Assembly (NCBI RefSeq): GCF_000238315.3
Contig: NZ_CP011925.1
Location: 806,001-870,000, forward strand
Source of the DNA: Pseudoalteromonas piscicida
Lineage (GTDB): Bacteria; Pseudomonadota; Gammaproteobacteria; Enterobacterales; Alteromonadaceae
Length of the DNA stretch: 64,000 nt
Reading direction: 5' to 3'
The notes under the pieces are model-generated. The model made no database searches. It saw only the letters and a program-made list of their open reading frames with translations, and had not been told where the DNA came from. Below are positions 25,964-35,098 of this stretch, in pieces; the stretch's first letter is position 1, and every line of letters starts with the position of its first letter. The position numbers and the translations under genes were made by a program.

Positions 25964-27520
25964 ATGCACGAAACACAACAAGCGAACTCGCAAAACTCTG
26001 CGATCACCCGTTTTTTAAACGGGATAGAGCGGGTGGGGAATAAACTTCCTGATCCTGCAATCATTTTCTTATCAGCAATGTTGCTGATTTGGCTACTATC
26101 TTGGTTATTTTCAGGCGTAGAATTTAGCGCTATTGATCCAAGAACCAATCAGGCGATTGTCGTTCACAATTTATTAGACCCAAATGCGCTTGCCGGATTT
26201 ATGGCAACGATGGTAAAAACCTTCACGGGATTTGCACCATTAGGCGTGGTGCTAGTTGCTATGCTAGGTGTGGGTGTTGCCGAACATTCTGGCTATATTA
26301 ATACTGGCCTTAAAATCATGCTTAAACGCACGCCTCAAGCACTACTAACTCCTTCTATTATTCTTATCGCAATTGTAAGCCACACGGCGACAGATGCTGG
26401 ATACGTGTTAGTTATTCCGCTTGCCGGTGTTATTTTCTATGCGATGGGAAGACATCCTCTTGCGGGTATTGCTGCGGCATTTGCTGGCGTAAGCGGCGGA
26501 TTTAGCGCGAACTTTATTCCTTCAGGTATCGATCCGTTGCTACAAAGCTTTACCCAAAGTGCAGCGCAGATCATCGATCCAGAAATCGCGATTAACCCAC
26601 TAAACAACTGGTTTTTCACCTCAGCATCGAGCTTATTCATTATTTTATTAGGTTGGTATATCACTGATAAAATCATAGAGCCAAGGCTAAAAGCGACAGA
26701 AATTGACGGCGATACAGAGAGCTTGCCTTCGTTTGATGAGATCACAAGCAAAGAAAAAAAGGGCTTTGTGGTGGCGTCTATTGTGATGTTAGCAGGTATT
26801 GCATTATTGGTTTATGCATCAAGCGGTGAAGATTCAGCACTACGCAGCCCGTCGGGCGCTTTAACTGATTTTAGTGCGCCGTTAATGCAATCAATTGTAC
26901 CACTTATCTTCCTGCTGTTTTGGATCCCTGGTGCGGTATACGGTTTCGTTGTCGGTACGTTTAAAACCTCAAAGGACATGATTGATGCCATGACTAAAGC
27001 CATGAATAGCATGTCTTACTACATTGTTATGGCGTTTTTCTGTGCACTTTTCATCAGTGCCTTCAGCCATTCAAATTTGGGTGCACTGCTTGCCATTGAA
27101 GGGGCTCAAGTATTAAAAGCATTGGCGCTGCCAAGCTATGTTACTGTAGTTGGTATTATCTTCTTGACCGCATTTGTAAACTTATTTGTAGGGTCAAGCT
27201 CTGCGAAGTGGGCATTGCTGGGGCCGATTTTTGTTCCGATGTTAATGCAATTGGGCATTTCACCTGATTTAACACAAGCGGCTTATCGTGTTGGTGATTC
27301 TGGCTCAAATATAATCACTCCGCTTATGCCTTACTTCCCGCTGGTTGTGGTTTATTGCCAGAAATACGTTAAGTCGACAGGAATAGGTACATTGATAGCG
27401 ATGATGTTGCCTTACTCAATTGCCTTTTTGATTGGTTGGAGCATCTTCTTATTGATCTACTGGATGCTTGGTATTCCACTAGGTCTACAAGCAAGTTATG
27501 CATATCCAGCTGGTATGTAA
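25964..27520 (+). CDS. AbgT family transporter
   Basis: A 518-residue inner-membrane transporter with 11-13 hydrophobic segments. Family signatures include FLNGIERVGNKLPDPAIIFLSAMLLIWLLSW at the start, SHTATDAGYVLVIPLAGVIFYAMGRHPLAGIAAAFAGVSGGFSAN, and a C-terminal SSSAKWALLGPIFVPMLMQLGISPDLTQAAYRVGDSGSNIITPLMPYFPL. Family members import p-aminobenzoyl-glutamate (AbgT) or export antimetabolites such as sulfonamides (MtrF/YdaH). No abgA/abgB peptidase genes are adjacent, so the substrate is open. It is followed by a strong terminator. Confidence 0.92.
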   Translation: MHETQQANSQNSAITRFLNGIERVGNKLPDPAIIFLSAMLLIWLLSWLFSGVEFSAIDPRTNQAIVVHNLLDPNALAGFMATMVKTFTGFAPLGVVLVAMLGVGVAEHSGYINTGLKIMLKRTPQALLTPSIILIAIVSHTATDAGYVLVIPLAGVIFYAMGRHPLAGIAAAFAGVSGGFSANFIPSGIDPLLQSFTQSAAQIIDPEIAINPLNNWFFTSASSLFIILLGWYITDKIIEPRLKATEIDGDTESLPSFDEITSKEKKGFVVASIVMLAGIALLVYASSGEDSALRSPSGALTDFSAPLMQSIVPLIFLLFWIPGAVYGFVVGTFKTSKDMIDAMTKAMNSMSYYIVMAFFCALFISAFSHSNLGALLAIEGAQVLKALALPSYVTVVGIIFLTAFVNLFVGSSSAKWALLGPIFVPMLMQLGISPDLTQAAYRVGDSGSNIITPLMPYFPLVVVYCQKYVKSTGIGTLIAMMLPYSIAFLIGWSIFLLIYWMLGIPLGLQASYAYPAGM

Positions 27521-27536
27521 TTTGAGGTTTAGTAAA

Positions 27537-27568
27537 AAAAAGCGCTGTTTGAAATGACAGCGCTTTTT
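27537..27568. terminator. Bidirectional rho-independent terminator
   Basis: Perfect 12-bp stem AAAAAGCGCTGT / ACAGCGCTTTTT (27537-27548, 27557-27568) between the convergent AbgT and DUF4336 genes; A and T runs on either side let it work in both directions. Confidence 0.92.
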
Positions 27569-27593
27569 ATATTCTATTATTTTGTACAGCGCC

Positions 27594-28304
27594 TTACGCG
27601 GCTTTATTGATACCCAGCCAAGAAAATGAGCGGTTTAAAAATGCTCCAGCGCCTGTTTCAATGCATTCACCATGGGCAATAACGATATATTGAGGTTGCC
27701 AAGCAGCCATCTTTGAAAAACAGGCTCGGGCCTGCTGCTTCCCAAACACAAACGAAGTTCGCCAGTCTATGGGCGTTTTACCGTTAGGGCTAATAATCCC
27801 AGTGATTTTCGCTAATACTTTTTTAAAACCGGAGAAGTGGTTAGGGTGAAAGTTCTCGATAAGATCTGTCAAAATTAATGTACTGCTCTCTTTGTGGAAG
27901 AATACGACTTCTTCCATCACCGCGCTGCCTTTAAAAATGAGTTGCTCAATATCTCCTTGCCACTCGGGTTCTGCCATGTCGCCCAGTTGGCGGTGAAAAG
28001 TAAGATCTGGCCGTTTTTTGTCGACACCTGGAGAAGCAAACATAATCGCATGTGGGAACTTTTCCTGCCAATCTCCCATAAATAGGTGATGAAGTTTATT
28101 TGGAGAAATTAGATAGTTGACTTGCCCAAGTTGAGTCAATTCACTGAGTAGTTCATCGGTTAATTTTCCTGGAGAGTGCACCCATAATGCGCCAGAGGAA
28201 AGCTTTACTATGGTGCTTCGGGTAGTGTATGGCATGCCAAAGAATGGGACAGCTGGGCCGTTATGGATCCAAATGTTTTTACCAATTGCAATTAATTCGC
28301 TCAT
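27594..28304 (-). CDS. DUF4336 metallo-beta-lactamase-fold protein
   Basis: A 236-residue protein opening with MSELIAIGKNIWIHNGPAVPFFGMPYTTRSTIVKLSSGALWVHSPGKL, characteristic of DUF4336 proteins. These have a metallo-beta-lactamase-like fold but a reduced metal-site motif: PNKLHHLFMGDWQEKFP replaces the classical HxHxDH. The function is unknown in the family. It is monocistronic, convergent with AbgT. Confidence 0.8.
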   Translation of the reverse strand: MSELIAIGKNIWIHNGPAVPFFGMPYTTRSTIVKLSSGALWVHSPGKLTDELLSELTQLGQVNYLISPNKLHHLFMGDWQEKFPHAIMFASPGVDKKRPDLTFHRQLGDMAEPEWQGDIEQLIFKGSAVMEEVVFFHKESSTLILTDLIENFHPNHFSGFKKVLAKITGIISPNGKTPIDWRTSFVFGKQQARACFSKMAAWQPQYIVIAHGECIETGAGAFLNRSFSWLGINKAA

Positions 28305-28424
28305 CTGATTTCCTTACTCTTGTTAGCGTGAATGACTATATCAGGGAATTTTTTTGTTTAAAATATAGCCTTATGCAAGTTGGTATGAAATTTATTTAAA
28401 TCCTTGTATTAGCATACCTTATCA

Positions 28425-29054
28425 TTAATCTTGGGCGCGTTGTTCAGTCCCATATCTCGCCATAAAAAGCGCAACGCTTTGCTCTACAATAAAGTCCGTT
28501 TCCTCCGTATTTGTGAGATCAAATCCATAAAGCCGTGGGTAAAAGATAAAAGACTTGAGTTGATATAAGAACTGTTGTGCTGCGAATGCCTGATGTTCGA
28601 TATACAGTGCATTGTTAGCGACAGCATCGGCTAAAAACGTTTCTAAATAACGCATACAACCTACTTTACTGTTATTGAAATGCGCAGCCAATGTAGAGTC
28701 TTGCAACAACTCGATAAATGCCACGCGAGCCACTTTGATAAATGATTCAGAAGTGAGCAGATTGACTTCTCGTAAAGCGATTTCTTGAAGTTGTTTTGCA
28801 ATCGAGACATCGGGTCGATATTGATAAATATCACCTTGGTCAACCTGAAGCATCATGTGTTCAAGTACGTTATACAGTAGCAGCTCTTTAGTCTCGAAGT
28901 GATTATAGATCGTTCGTTTAGACACTTCAGCGTGCTTTGCGATGAGATCCATACTGGTATTTTGAGCACCGTGTTGAGCAAATAACTGTTGGGCAGCCTC
29001 TAGAATTTGCAGTCGCTTTCTTTCTGATTGTTTCATTTTATCTATTACAGGCAA
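28425..29054 (-). CDS. TetR/AcrR-family transcriptional regulator
   Basis: A 209-residue repressor-type regulator. The N-terminal helix-turn-helix is textbook TetR (RLQILEAAQQLFAQHGAQNTSMDLIAKHAEVSKRTIYNHFETKELLLYNVL, residues about 14-64), followed by a helical ligand-binding domain. It is divergent from an MBL-fold gene, with two copies of a dyad in the shared spacer that are its likely operators. The likely action is repression of the divergent gene and of itself. Confidence 0.92.
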   Translation of the reverse strand: MPVIDKMKQSERKRLQILEAAQQLFAQHGAQNTSMDLIAKHAEVSKRTIYNHFETKELLLYNVLEHMMLQVDQGDIYQYRPDVSIAKQLQEIALREVNLLTSESFIKVARVAFIELLQDSTLAAHFNNSKVGCMRYLETFLADAVANNALYIEHQAFAAQQFLYQLKSFIFYPRLYGFDLTNTEETDFIVEQSVALFMARYGTEQRAQD

Positions 29055-29098
29055 GGGAATATCAACAAATGGATACTCCGCATTTTAGCAAAACTAAA

Positions 29099-29121
29099 AT
29101 AAATTACACTGCTTAGTTTAC
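29099..29121. promoter_or_regulatory. Second, imperfect TetR-type operator
   Basis: This 23-bp stretch matches the perfect dyad at 29138-29160 at 19 of 23 positions (right half TTAGTTTAC kept). The centres are 39 bp apart. It lies between the divergent starts, nearer the tetR gene. Confidence 0.6.
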
Positions 29122-29137
29122 TTTCTATTCTTGATGT

Positions 29138-29160
29138 GTAAACTACACTGTGTAGTTTAC
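29138..29160. promoter_or_regulatory. Perfect 23-bp dyad, probable TetR operator
   Basis: GTAAACTACAC, one base, GTGTAGTTTAC: a perfect palindrome 13 bp before the ATG of the MBL-fold gene and beside the divergent TetR gene. Position and symmetry suit a TetR-family operator covering the promoter or leader of the target gene. Confidence 0.75.
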
Positions 29161-29173
29161 TTTTGGTGGTTAT

Positions 29174-30268
29174 ATGAAAAAGCGAACATGGTTTGGCTTG
29201 ATTGTGGTCTTGCTGATAGGAGTAGGAGGAGTTATGGCTTCTAATTTAAATGCTGCGGTAAATCAAAGTGGGTATTCATCAACTCAATATGGTGATGGTA
29301 AATTTCATAATATTCATGAAACGAATAAAACGAGCCTAGGTAAGACGCTGGAAATTTTCTGGCGCTTTTTTACCGAGCAAAAAGTCAATGCGGTGCCGAA
29401 GGTTGATATGCCAGTAAAAGTGCTCACCGAGGCGAATTTAAAGGCACTTTCTGATACGCAAACTCACGTTATCAAACTGGGTCATTCATCAGTACTTATT
29501 AAAGCGCAAGGGCAATATCTTCTGATTGACCCCGTTTTTGCTGAACGAGCATCACCATTTTCATTTATTGGTCCAAAGCGTTTTCATCAACCACCTATTA
29601 CTATTGAATCATTGCCTCAAATTGATAAGGTGTTGATTTCACATAACCATTACGACCACCTAGACAAGGAAAGCGTAAAGCGATTAGCAGACAGAGTGGG
29701 GGCATTTTATGTACCTTTGGGCGTAGAAGGTGATTTGCAAAAGTGGGGAGTTCCCGCCGAGAAAATAAAGCAGTTTGACTGGTGGCAGTTTGAAGAAACC
29801 GCTGAGTTAACACTCACCTTTACACCTACTCAGCATTTTTCTGGACGTGGACTTGGAGATGCAAATAAAACCCTTTGGGGAGCGTGGGCTATTCGCACAG
29901 CAGACAAAAATATCTTTTTTAGTGGAGACTCAGGTTATTTTGCTGGATTTAAGGAAATAGGTGAACGGCTTGGTCCGTTTGATCTAACGTTAATAGAAAC
30001 TGGCGCCTATGATAAAGATTGGTCTGATATTCACATGACGCCAGAGCAAAGCGTACAAGCTCATATAGATCTGCGAGGAACGCATATGATCCCCATTCAT
30101 AATGGTACTTTTGACTTGGCTTTTCACTCTTGGTTTGATCCGCTCGCAAGAGTGAAAGTCGCGGCAGAGCAAAATCAAGTGGCACTGGTAACACCTGTTG
30201 TAGGTGAAGTTTTGACGCTATCAGAAACGCTATCAAGTAGCAGCTGGTGGGAAGCGTTGATGCCCTAA
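29174..30268 (+). CDS. MBL-fold metallohydrolase (UlaG/RomA/NAPE-PLD-like)
   Basis: A 364-residue protein with an N-terminal membrane or signal segment (MKKRTWFGLIVVLLIGVGGVMASNLNAA). A metallo-beta-lactamase fold has the metal-binding ISHNHYDHLDKES (HxHxDH, about residues 155-161), a later His in FTPTQHFSGRG, an Asp in FFSGDSGYF and a C-terminal His in MIPIHNGTFDLAFH. The FAERASPFSFIGPKRF region is typical of the N-acyl-phosphatidylethanolamine phospholipase D-like/RomA group. It probably hydrolyses a phosphodiester or lactone at the membrane; the substrate is unknown. Regulation by the divergent TetR protein is likely. Confidence 0.85.
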   Translation: MKKRTWFGLIVVLLIGVGGVMASNLNAAVNQSGYSSTQYGDGKFHNIHETNKTSLGKTLEIFWRFFTEQKVNAVPKVDMPVKVLTEANLKALSDTQTHVIKLGHSSVLIKAQGQYLLIDPVFAERASPFSFIGPKRFHQPPITIESLPQIDKVLISHNHYDHLDKESVKRLADRVGAFYVPLGVEGDLQKWGVPAEKIKQFDWWQFEETAELTLTFTPTQHFSGRGLGDANKTLWGAWAIRTADKNIFFSGDSGYFAGFKEIGERLGPFDLTLIETGAYDKDWSDIHMTPEQSVQAHIDLRGTHMIPIHNGTFDLAFHSWFDPLARVKVAAEQNQVALVTPVVGEVLTLSETLSSSSWWEALMP

Positions 30269-30292
30269 TATCCATAGCTTAGTGATTGAATG

Positions 30293-30319
30293 AGGGTTAA
30301 CGCATGATGCGGAAACCCT
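30293..30319. terminator. Hairpin between convergent MBL and LysE genes
   Basis: Nested stem AGGGTT..AACCCT enclosing CGCATGATGCG, followed by TATTTGG on the + strand. Location between convergent genes supports a terminator role; the T tract is weak. Confidence 0.5.
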
Positions 30320-30336
30320 TATTTGGCTTACATGTG

Positions 30337-30966
30337 TTAAGCAATTAACAGCCTTAATGAGAAGGCCATAAGCAAAACAGCAAGTGCTTTTTCAACCAAG
30401 TTCATCTTGTTCAAGAACCAAGCTCGGGAAGATGGGGCTGAGAATACTAAGCTGACACAGATAAACCATAAAGCGTTAACACTGCACATCCAAGTGCCGT
30501 AAAAAAGTTGAATATGCAACGGAGTTCCTTGGCTGACGACATTGGTTACTACGGCTAAGAAAAACAGGGTTGCTTTTGGGTTGGTTGCATTAGTTAAAAA
30601 ACCAAGACTAAAGGCTTTTTTGAGCGACTGTGAGCTTACATCAGCCTGGGCATTTTCTGCATCCAGTTGAATTGTTCCCGCACTTTTGAGCAGTTGAATA
30701 GCAATGTAGATAAGGTACGCAGCGCCGATTAATTTAGCTACTTGTAAAACCCAAGGTGAGGCCTGCATCAGTGCGCCGACACCAAGTAAGGTATATAAGA
30801 TATGAACACTAAGCCCAGCGCCAATTCCCAAGGCTGTCATTGTGCCATGTAGTCTGCCGTATTTTAAGCTCTGTCTGACTGTAATAACAAAGTCGGGGCC
30901 CGGCAAGATCACTGCAACAAAATGAATGATGGCTAATGACAAAAACTCTGGCCAATACTGCACCAT
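30337..30966 (-). CDS. LysE/RhtB-family translocator
   Basis: A 209-residue inner-membrane exporter with six hydrophobic segments. The family signature GPDFVITVRQSLKYGRLHGTMTALGIGAGLSVHILYTLLGVGAL is near the N-terminus (about 22-65), and FSLGFLTNATNPKATLFFLAV in the middle. It is expected to export an amino acid or derivative; the substrate is not predictable. It is divergent from a LysR regulator with a 116-bp spacer, so LysR control is likely. Confidence 0.9.
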   Translation of the reverse strand: MVQYWPEFLSLAIIHFVAVILPGPDFVITVRQSLKYGRLHGTMTALGIGAGLSVHILYTLLGVGALMQASPWVLQVAKLIGAAYLIYIAIQLLKSAGTIQLDAENAQADVSSQSLKKAFSLGFLTNATNPKATLFFLAVVTNVVSQGTPLHIQLFYGTWMCSVNALWFICVSLVFSAPSSRAWFLNKMNLVEKALAVLLMAFSLRLLIA

Positions 30967-31082
30967 AATAAGCTCCCAATATAATATTGAACAATTGAGA
31001 ACATTGTATTTTCATTCTCCTAGGAAGATAATAATCTAAGAATAGAAATAACTTTTGCGTATCGCGCACAAATGGGAGGGTT

Positions 31083-32000
31083 ATGACGACCAGTAAACAT
31101 ATTGAACTACTGCAAGAAATGTCGATTTTTGTTTCGGTAGTGAATACTGGAAGCTTCTCCAAAAGCGCTCGGCAATTAGGTGTCTCGCCGTCATCAGTGA
31201 GTCGTGCCATAAAACTACTTGAACAGCAATTGGGGGTGTGTTTACTTCAACGTACCACACGCAGCTTAAGATTGAGCGAAACAGGAAGGGCTGTATATGA
31301 GCGCTGTACTCAGTTGGAACAAGCCGCCAAAGACGTCATCTCGCTTTGTGAAAGCTATCATCAAACGGCACAAGGAACAGTAAAAATCGCAGCGCCAAAA
31401 GCGGTCGCACATTCACTAATTCACCCAAATGTGATGGCGTTTCTAGGCAAATTTCCAAATATTGACGTTCATTTGGTGCTAGATGACAACGCGTTGGATT
31501 TGATCCGTGATGAAATAGACATTCTATTTAAAATTACCAACGAACCTCCACAAGGCTTAATCGGTAGAAGCGTAATGACGATAGAACATATAGTGGCGGC
31601 ATCACCAAAATATCTTGCGACCCACTCAATTCCTACTCACCCTAAAGAACTAGTACAACACAGCTGTATTGCCTTGGGGGAAACGGATGCTGATGCTAAG
31701 TGGCGATTCAGAAAAGGCACACAAAAACTCACAACCCCAGTTAGCGGGCGCTATAAAGCAAATCATACTCGAGTGAGGTTAGATGCTGCGCTGCAAGGGT
31801 TTGGGATCACAAGCTTACCTATGTTTGTATCTAAAGATGCGTTAGCGTCAGGAGACTTGATACAGGTATTACCTGAATGGCAATTTGAGACTCACTATTC
31901 AGGCGAGCTGTGGATGCTATACCCAGCAACTCGCCATATTCCTGCAAAAGTGAGTATTTTTGCTGACTTTATTGTACAGCGACTTACCAGGGGTTGTTGA
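31083..32000 (+). CDS. LysR-family transcriptional regulator
   Basis: A 305-residue regulator. The winged HTH is at residues about 9-68 (FVSVVNTGSFSKSARQLGVSPSSVSRAIKLLEQQLGVCLLQRTTRSLRLSETG), followed by a periplasmic-binding-protein-like effector domain beginning AQGTVKIAAPKAVAHSLIHP. It is divergently oriented to the LysE translocator, the usual arrangement of a regulator and its target. GGGAGG is 5 bases before the ATG. Confidence 0.92.
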   Translation: MTTSKHIELLQEMSIFVSVVNTGSFSKSARQLGVSPSSVSRAIKLLEQQLGVCLLQRTTRSLRLSETGRAVYERCTQLEQAAKDVISLCESYHQTAQGTVKIAAPKAVAHSLIHPNVMAFLGKFPNIDVHLVLDDNALDLIRDEIDILFKITNEPPQGLIGRSVMTIEHIVAASPKYLATHSIPTHPKELVQHSCIALGETDADAKWRFRKGTQKLTTPVSGRYKANHTRVRLDAALQGFGITSLPMFVSKDALASGDLIQVLPEWQFETHYSGELWMLYPATRHIPAKVSIFADFIVQRLTRGC

Positions 32001-32033
32001 GTTTTACTGTATATTAAAACCCGCTCGGAATAA

Positions 32034-32642
32034 TTACAGTGAAAAGCGATAACTTAATGTTGCGCTCGCTTGATATTGACTCATTACCTCATTGTCGAAG
32101 TGCCAGCTACAGGTATTTTGGGTTTCTGGGTCGACATCGCAAGTGACTTTAGAGTTGTTGTTGAGGATAGTTGCAATCCATCGTGCTTCAGCACCAAGAT
32201 GAAAACCTGCGCCAAGGTTATATTCAAAACCCGTGTATAACCCTGATGCAAAGAAAGTATCTGAGTCGATAAAATTAGGGTCAACAAAGGTCGCACCAAG
32301 CTGTAAGCCTAGATAAACATCTAAGTTGTCTGTGAGAGGGCGTACCACCGCACTTTGAAATAATAGATACTCCATTTCCACTTTATTTAGCGGATAAGCG
32401 GTAAGTTGGGTCTCAGTTTTTCCGTAGTAGAAGCCATAACGGCCTTCAGGTACATATTTATCGATACTTAATCCAAAGTGCGAATCGTCTTCTAATTCAT
32501 ACTTTTGATGGCGCGAAGTTTTGATATCACTGCTGTAAGTTTTGCCACCATATATTGAGACACCAAAGTCTCCATAGTCTGTGGCACTGACGTTGCTTGA
32601 AACAACTAACGCCAAAATAGTAGCTACTGAAGCAAATTTCAT
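32034..32642 (-). CDS. Predicted outer-membrane beta-barrel protein
   Basis: 202 residues from the ATG at 32642, chosen because AAGGA lies about 10 bases upstream and the product begins with a signal peptide (MKFASVATILALVVSSNVSA). The frame extends upstream with no support and overlaps the divergent small gene. The mature part is alternating beta strands (FGVSIYGGKTYSS, GRYGFYYGKTETQL, ATLSYRFSL at the end), as in small outer-membrane porin-like proteins. Two Cys near the C-terminus (CDVDPETQNTC) may form a disulfide in a surface loop. The function is not recognised. Confidence 0.7.
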   Translation of the reverse strand: MKFASVATILALVVSSNVSATDYGDFGVSIYGGKTYSSDIKTSRHQKYELEDDSHFGLSIDKYVPEGRYGFYYGKTETQLTAYPLNKVEMEYLLFQSAVVRPLTDNLDVYLGLQLGATFVDPNFIDSDTFFASGLYTGFEYNLGAGFHLGAEARWIATILNNNSKVTCDVDPETQNTCSWHFDNEVMSQYQASATLSYRFSL

Positions 32643-32797
32643 AACGTTCATATCCTTGAGTCGGAATAATTTTTTAGAATTGGGTTCTAGTATATCAATG
32701 ATGAAAGAAAATAATAACGAGGTTGGTCTATTTACTTGCATTTCTTTGGTTAGATTTTTATTATTACTTCGCTTATTTGATTTGGAAAAGTGCCTTG

Positions 32798-33178
32798 CAA
32801 GTATTCTTACGTTTACTTATCACAATGTTCGTGGTGGCTACACTAAGTGGTCAAAACGCGGCTGCCTCTATGGCAGCATGTGAAATGCATGGCGCTACCA
32901 GTCATGAAACAAGTCATCAAATGCTTCAAAGTAACGTGCAATCGGCAGAGCCTCATCATCATGAAATGATGGTTGAGATGGATTGTTGTGACCCTCAAAA
33001 CGCAGCACAATGCAGCGATTGTACTTGCCCCACACATATGTGCTCCACAAATCTTGCAGCGTTTTCGCCAAGAGAGTGGATAGCGCCTATTGTACTGAAA
33101 AACGATAAATTAAGTTTCACAAGTGGCCAGCTTAGCGACTATCCTCGCTCTCTTTATAAACCCCCAATACTTGCCTAA
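32798..33178 (+). CDS. Small exported Cys/His/Met-rich protein, probable metal binder of the copper island
   Basis: The frame is open from 32723; the most credible start is TTG 32798 (GGAAAAG upstream), giving a signal peptide MQVFLRLLITMFVVATLSGQNAAA, with ATG 32828 as a shorter option. The mature part carries MAACEMHGATSHETSHQML, EPHHHEMMVEMDCCD and CSDCTCPTHMC: Met, His and Cys clusters typical of periplasmic copper-binding proteins, resembling CopL-type proteins. It precedes the DUF411-TolC-CusB-CusA genes and may buffer or sense copper. Start and function are inferred. Confidence 0.6.
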   Translation, partial: QVFLRLLITMFVVATLSGQNAAASMAACEMHGATSHETSHQMLQSNVQSAEPHHHEMMVEMDCCDPQNAAQCSDCTCPTHMCSTNLAAFSPREWIAPIVLKNDKLSFTSGQLSDYPRSLYKPPILA

Positions 33179-33302
33179 CCTCAGGGCAGATCTGCCTTAA
33201 TTTCAAAGTTTTGTACGATTAATCGTCTTTTTTGGCGTAATTTTCAACGAATTGATTGATACCTGTTGCACTAACGTAATTGGTATTGCATGCGAGGTTA
33301 GC

Positions 33303-33776
33303 ATGAAAAAGTTTTATTTAGTGATGATGCTATGGCTAATGAGTGCCACGGCATACGGTAAATCCAATATAGAATTGGAAGTCTTTAAATCCCCAACCTG
33401 CGGCTGTTGTGAGCTGTGGTTAAATCATTTAACTGCGCAAGGTATCGCGCACAAAGCCACCGATTTAAATTATCTTGGCTCACTTAAGAGTAAGCTTGGT
33501 ATTAAGCAAAATTTTCAATCTTGTCACTCCGGGGTTTCTAAAAATGGTTTTATTTTTGAAGGGCATGTTCCTGCCAAGTTTATTAAACAGTTTTTGCAAA
33601 ACGAAACGTTAACTCAAGACACACAAAATATCGGCTTGAGTGTGCCGGCGATGCCACTTGGATCGCCTGGTATGGAAGTTGGCGAGCGTTTTATGCCTTA
33701 TCAAGTATTGCTACTTAAAAAAGATGGGAGCTATGAGATTTTTGCTGAAATCGACAGCTATGAGGAGCAATTCTAA
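33303..33776 (+). CDS. DUF411 metal-binding protein
   Basis: 157 residues from ATG 33303, with GAGG 6 bases upstream and a signal peptide MKKFYLVMMLWLMSATAYG. The DUF411 domain has its hallmark KSPTCGCCELWLNHL (a CxCC metal-binding motif) and later CHSGVSKNGFIFEGHVPAKFIKQFL and VPAMPLGSPGMEVG. DUF411 proteins are periplasmic and commonly sit in copper-resistance loci. The stop codon overlaps the start of the TolC-type gene by one base, so it is the lead gene of the efflux operon. Confidence 0.9.
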   Translation: MKKFYLVMMLWLMSATAYGKSNIELEVFKSPTCGCCELWLNHLTAQGIAHKATDLNYLGSLKSKLGIKQNFQSCHSGVSKNGFIFEGHVPAKFIKQFLQNETLTQDTQNIGLSVPAMPLGSPGMEVGERFMPYQVLLLKKDGSYEIFAEIDSYEEQF

Positions 33777-35098
33777 TGACAATTAAAGCTTCCCTGTTTA
33801 TCGCAACACTGATACTGCCACAGATAGCACAGGCCAATATTGCAACGTTAGAGCAAGCGATAGATGCCGCCATCAGTAACGATCCTTGGCTTAAATCTAG
33901 CCAATACAAGCGTTCTGCGATGCAATCTATGAGCCGCGAAGCATTGAGCTATCCCGATCCTCAGGTGTCCATCGGTATGATGAATCTGCCTGTTGATAGT
34001 TGGGAGTTTAACCAAGAAGGGATGACTCAGCTTAAAGTTGGCGTGATGCAGATGTTACCGCGAGGAGATAGCCTAGAAATTAAGAGCCAGCAATTGGCAC
34101 TTGACGCTAAAAAGCAACCGATTTTACAAGCGGATAGAAAAGCGCAAGTGCGCCGCGACGTTTCTCAGGTGTGGCTTGATATTGTACAAGCCAAAAAAAC
34201 TTTAGAATTGATTGAGCGTGATAGCGTGCTGTTTGACCAAATGGTCGAAATTGCCAATGCCAGCTACTCCAATGCGCTTGGTGCAACACGCCAGCAAGAT
34301 GTGATCCGTGCTCAGCTTGAGGTGATGCAGTTAGACGACAAACGTTCTGCGGCTTATCAGCAGCTTAACACCGCTAAGGCAAAGCTTTCGCAATGGCTTT
34401 TAAATGATGCATTCACTAATTCAAATGCGCTGAGTGTCCTTGCACAAAACGAAGTGAAACTGCCGTTGATCCGCTCAATTGCGCCAAAGTTAATGCAGCA
34501 ACGCCCAGTTGATAGCCAAGCTGTAGTAAAACATTTGACTCATCACCCGTTGGTTGTTGCAGCCGACGTTGATACATACCGCGCTAATCAAGGGGTAAAG
34601 TTAGCTGAGCAGGCATATAAACCACAGTTTTCCGTCAATGCGAGTTATGCATATCGAGATGATGCACCAAATCAAATGTCTCGCACTGACTTTTTTAGCG
34701 TTGGTGTGTCATTCGACGTTCCGTTATTTACAGATGGAAAACAAGACCAGCAAAAAGCGGCAGCAACTGCACAAGTTGAGGCGAGTAAAACCGACCGATT
34801 GCTGGTGCTAAAGCAGCTGTTTTCAAGCTTAAATGGAGAAATTCAAACTATCCAACGATTGCAAGAAAGGCAATCGCTATACGCAAAATCAATTGTGGCA
34901 CAAAGCGCTGAACAAGCCGAAGCTGCATTGACTGCTTATACCAACGATGATGGCGACTTTTCCGAGGTAGTGAGGGCGCGTATCGCGAAACTGAATGCGC
35001 AGTTATCAGCACTTTCCATTGATATTGCATTGTTAAAAGCGGTGGTACGCAGTAACTACTATTTGGCTCAAATTGAAGAGGATGCAAGCCATGAATAA
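33776..35098 (+). CDS. TolC-type outer-membrane efflux protein (CusC role)
   Basis: A 440-residue outer-membrane factor with a signal peptide (MTIKASLFIATLILPQIAQA) and two OEP helical hairpin repeats (LEQAIDAAISNDPWLKSSQYKR.. and the second half from about 230, HPLVVAADVDTYRANQGVKLAEQAYKPQFSVNASYAYRDD). It forms the exit duct for the CusBA pump encoded downstream. It is coupled to DUF411 (1-bp overlap) and to cusB (8-bp overlap). It lacks a lipobox Cys, unlike CusC of E. coli. Confidence 0.9.
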   Translation: MTIKASLFIATLILPQIAQANIATLEQAIDAAISNDPWLKSSQYKRSAMQSMSREALSYPDPQVSIGMMNLPVDSWEFNQEGMTQLKVGVMQMLPRGDSLEIKSQQLALDAKKQPILQADRKAQVRRDVSQVWLDIVQAKKTLELIERDSVLFDQMVEIANASYSNALGATRQQDVIRAQLEVMQLDDKRSAAYQQLNTAKAKLSQWLLNDAFTNSNALSVLAQNEVKLPLIRSIAPKLMQQRPVDSQAVVKHLTHHPLVVAADVDTYRANQGVKLAEQAYKPQFSVNASYAYRDDAPNQMSRTDFFSVGVSFDVPLFTDGKQDQQKAAATAQVEASKTDRLLVLKQLFSSLNGEIQTIQRLQERQSLYAKSIVAQSAEQAEAALTAYTNDDGDFSEVVRARIAKLNAQLSALSIDIALLKAVVRSNYYLAQIEEDASHE

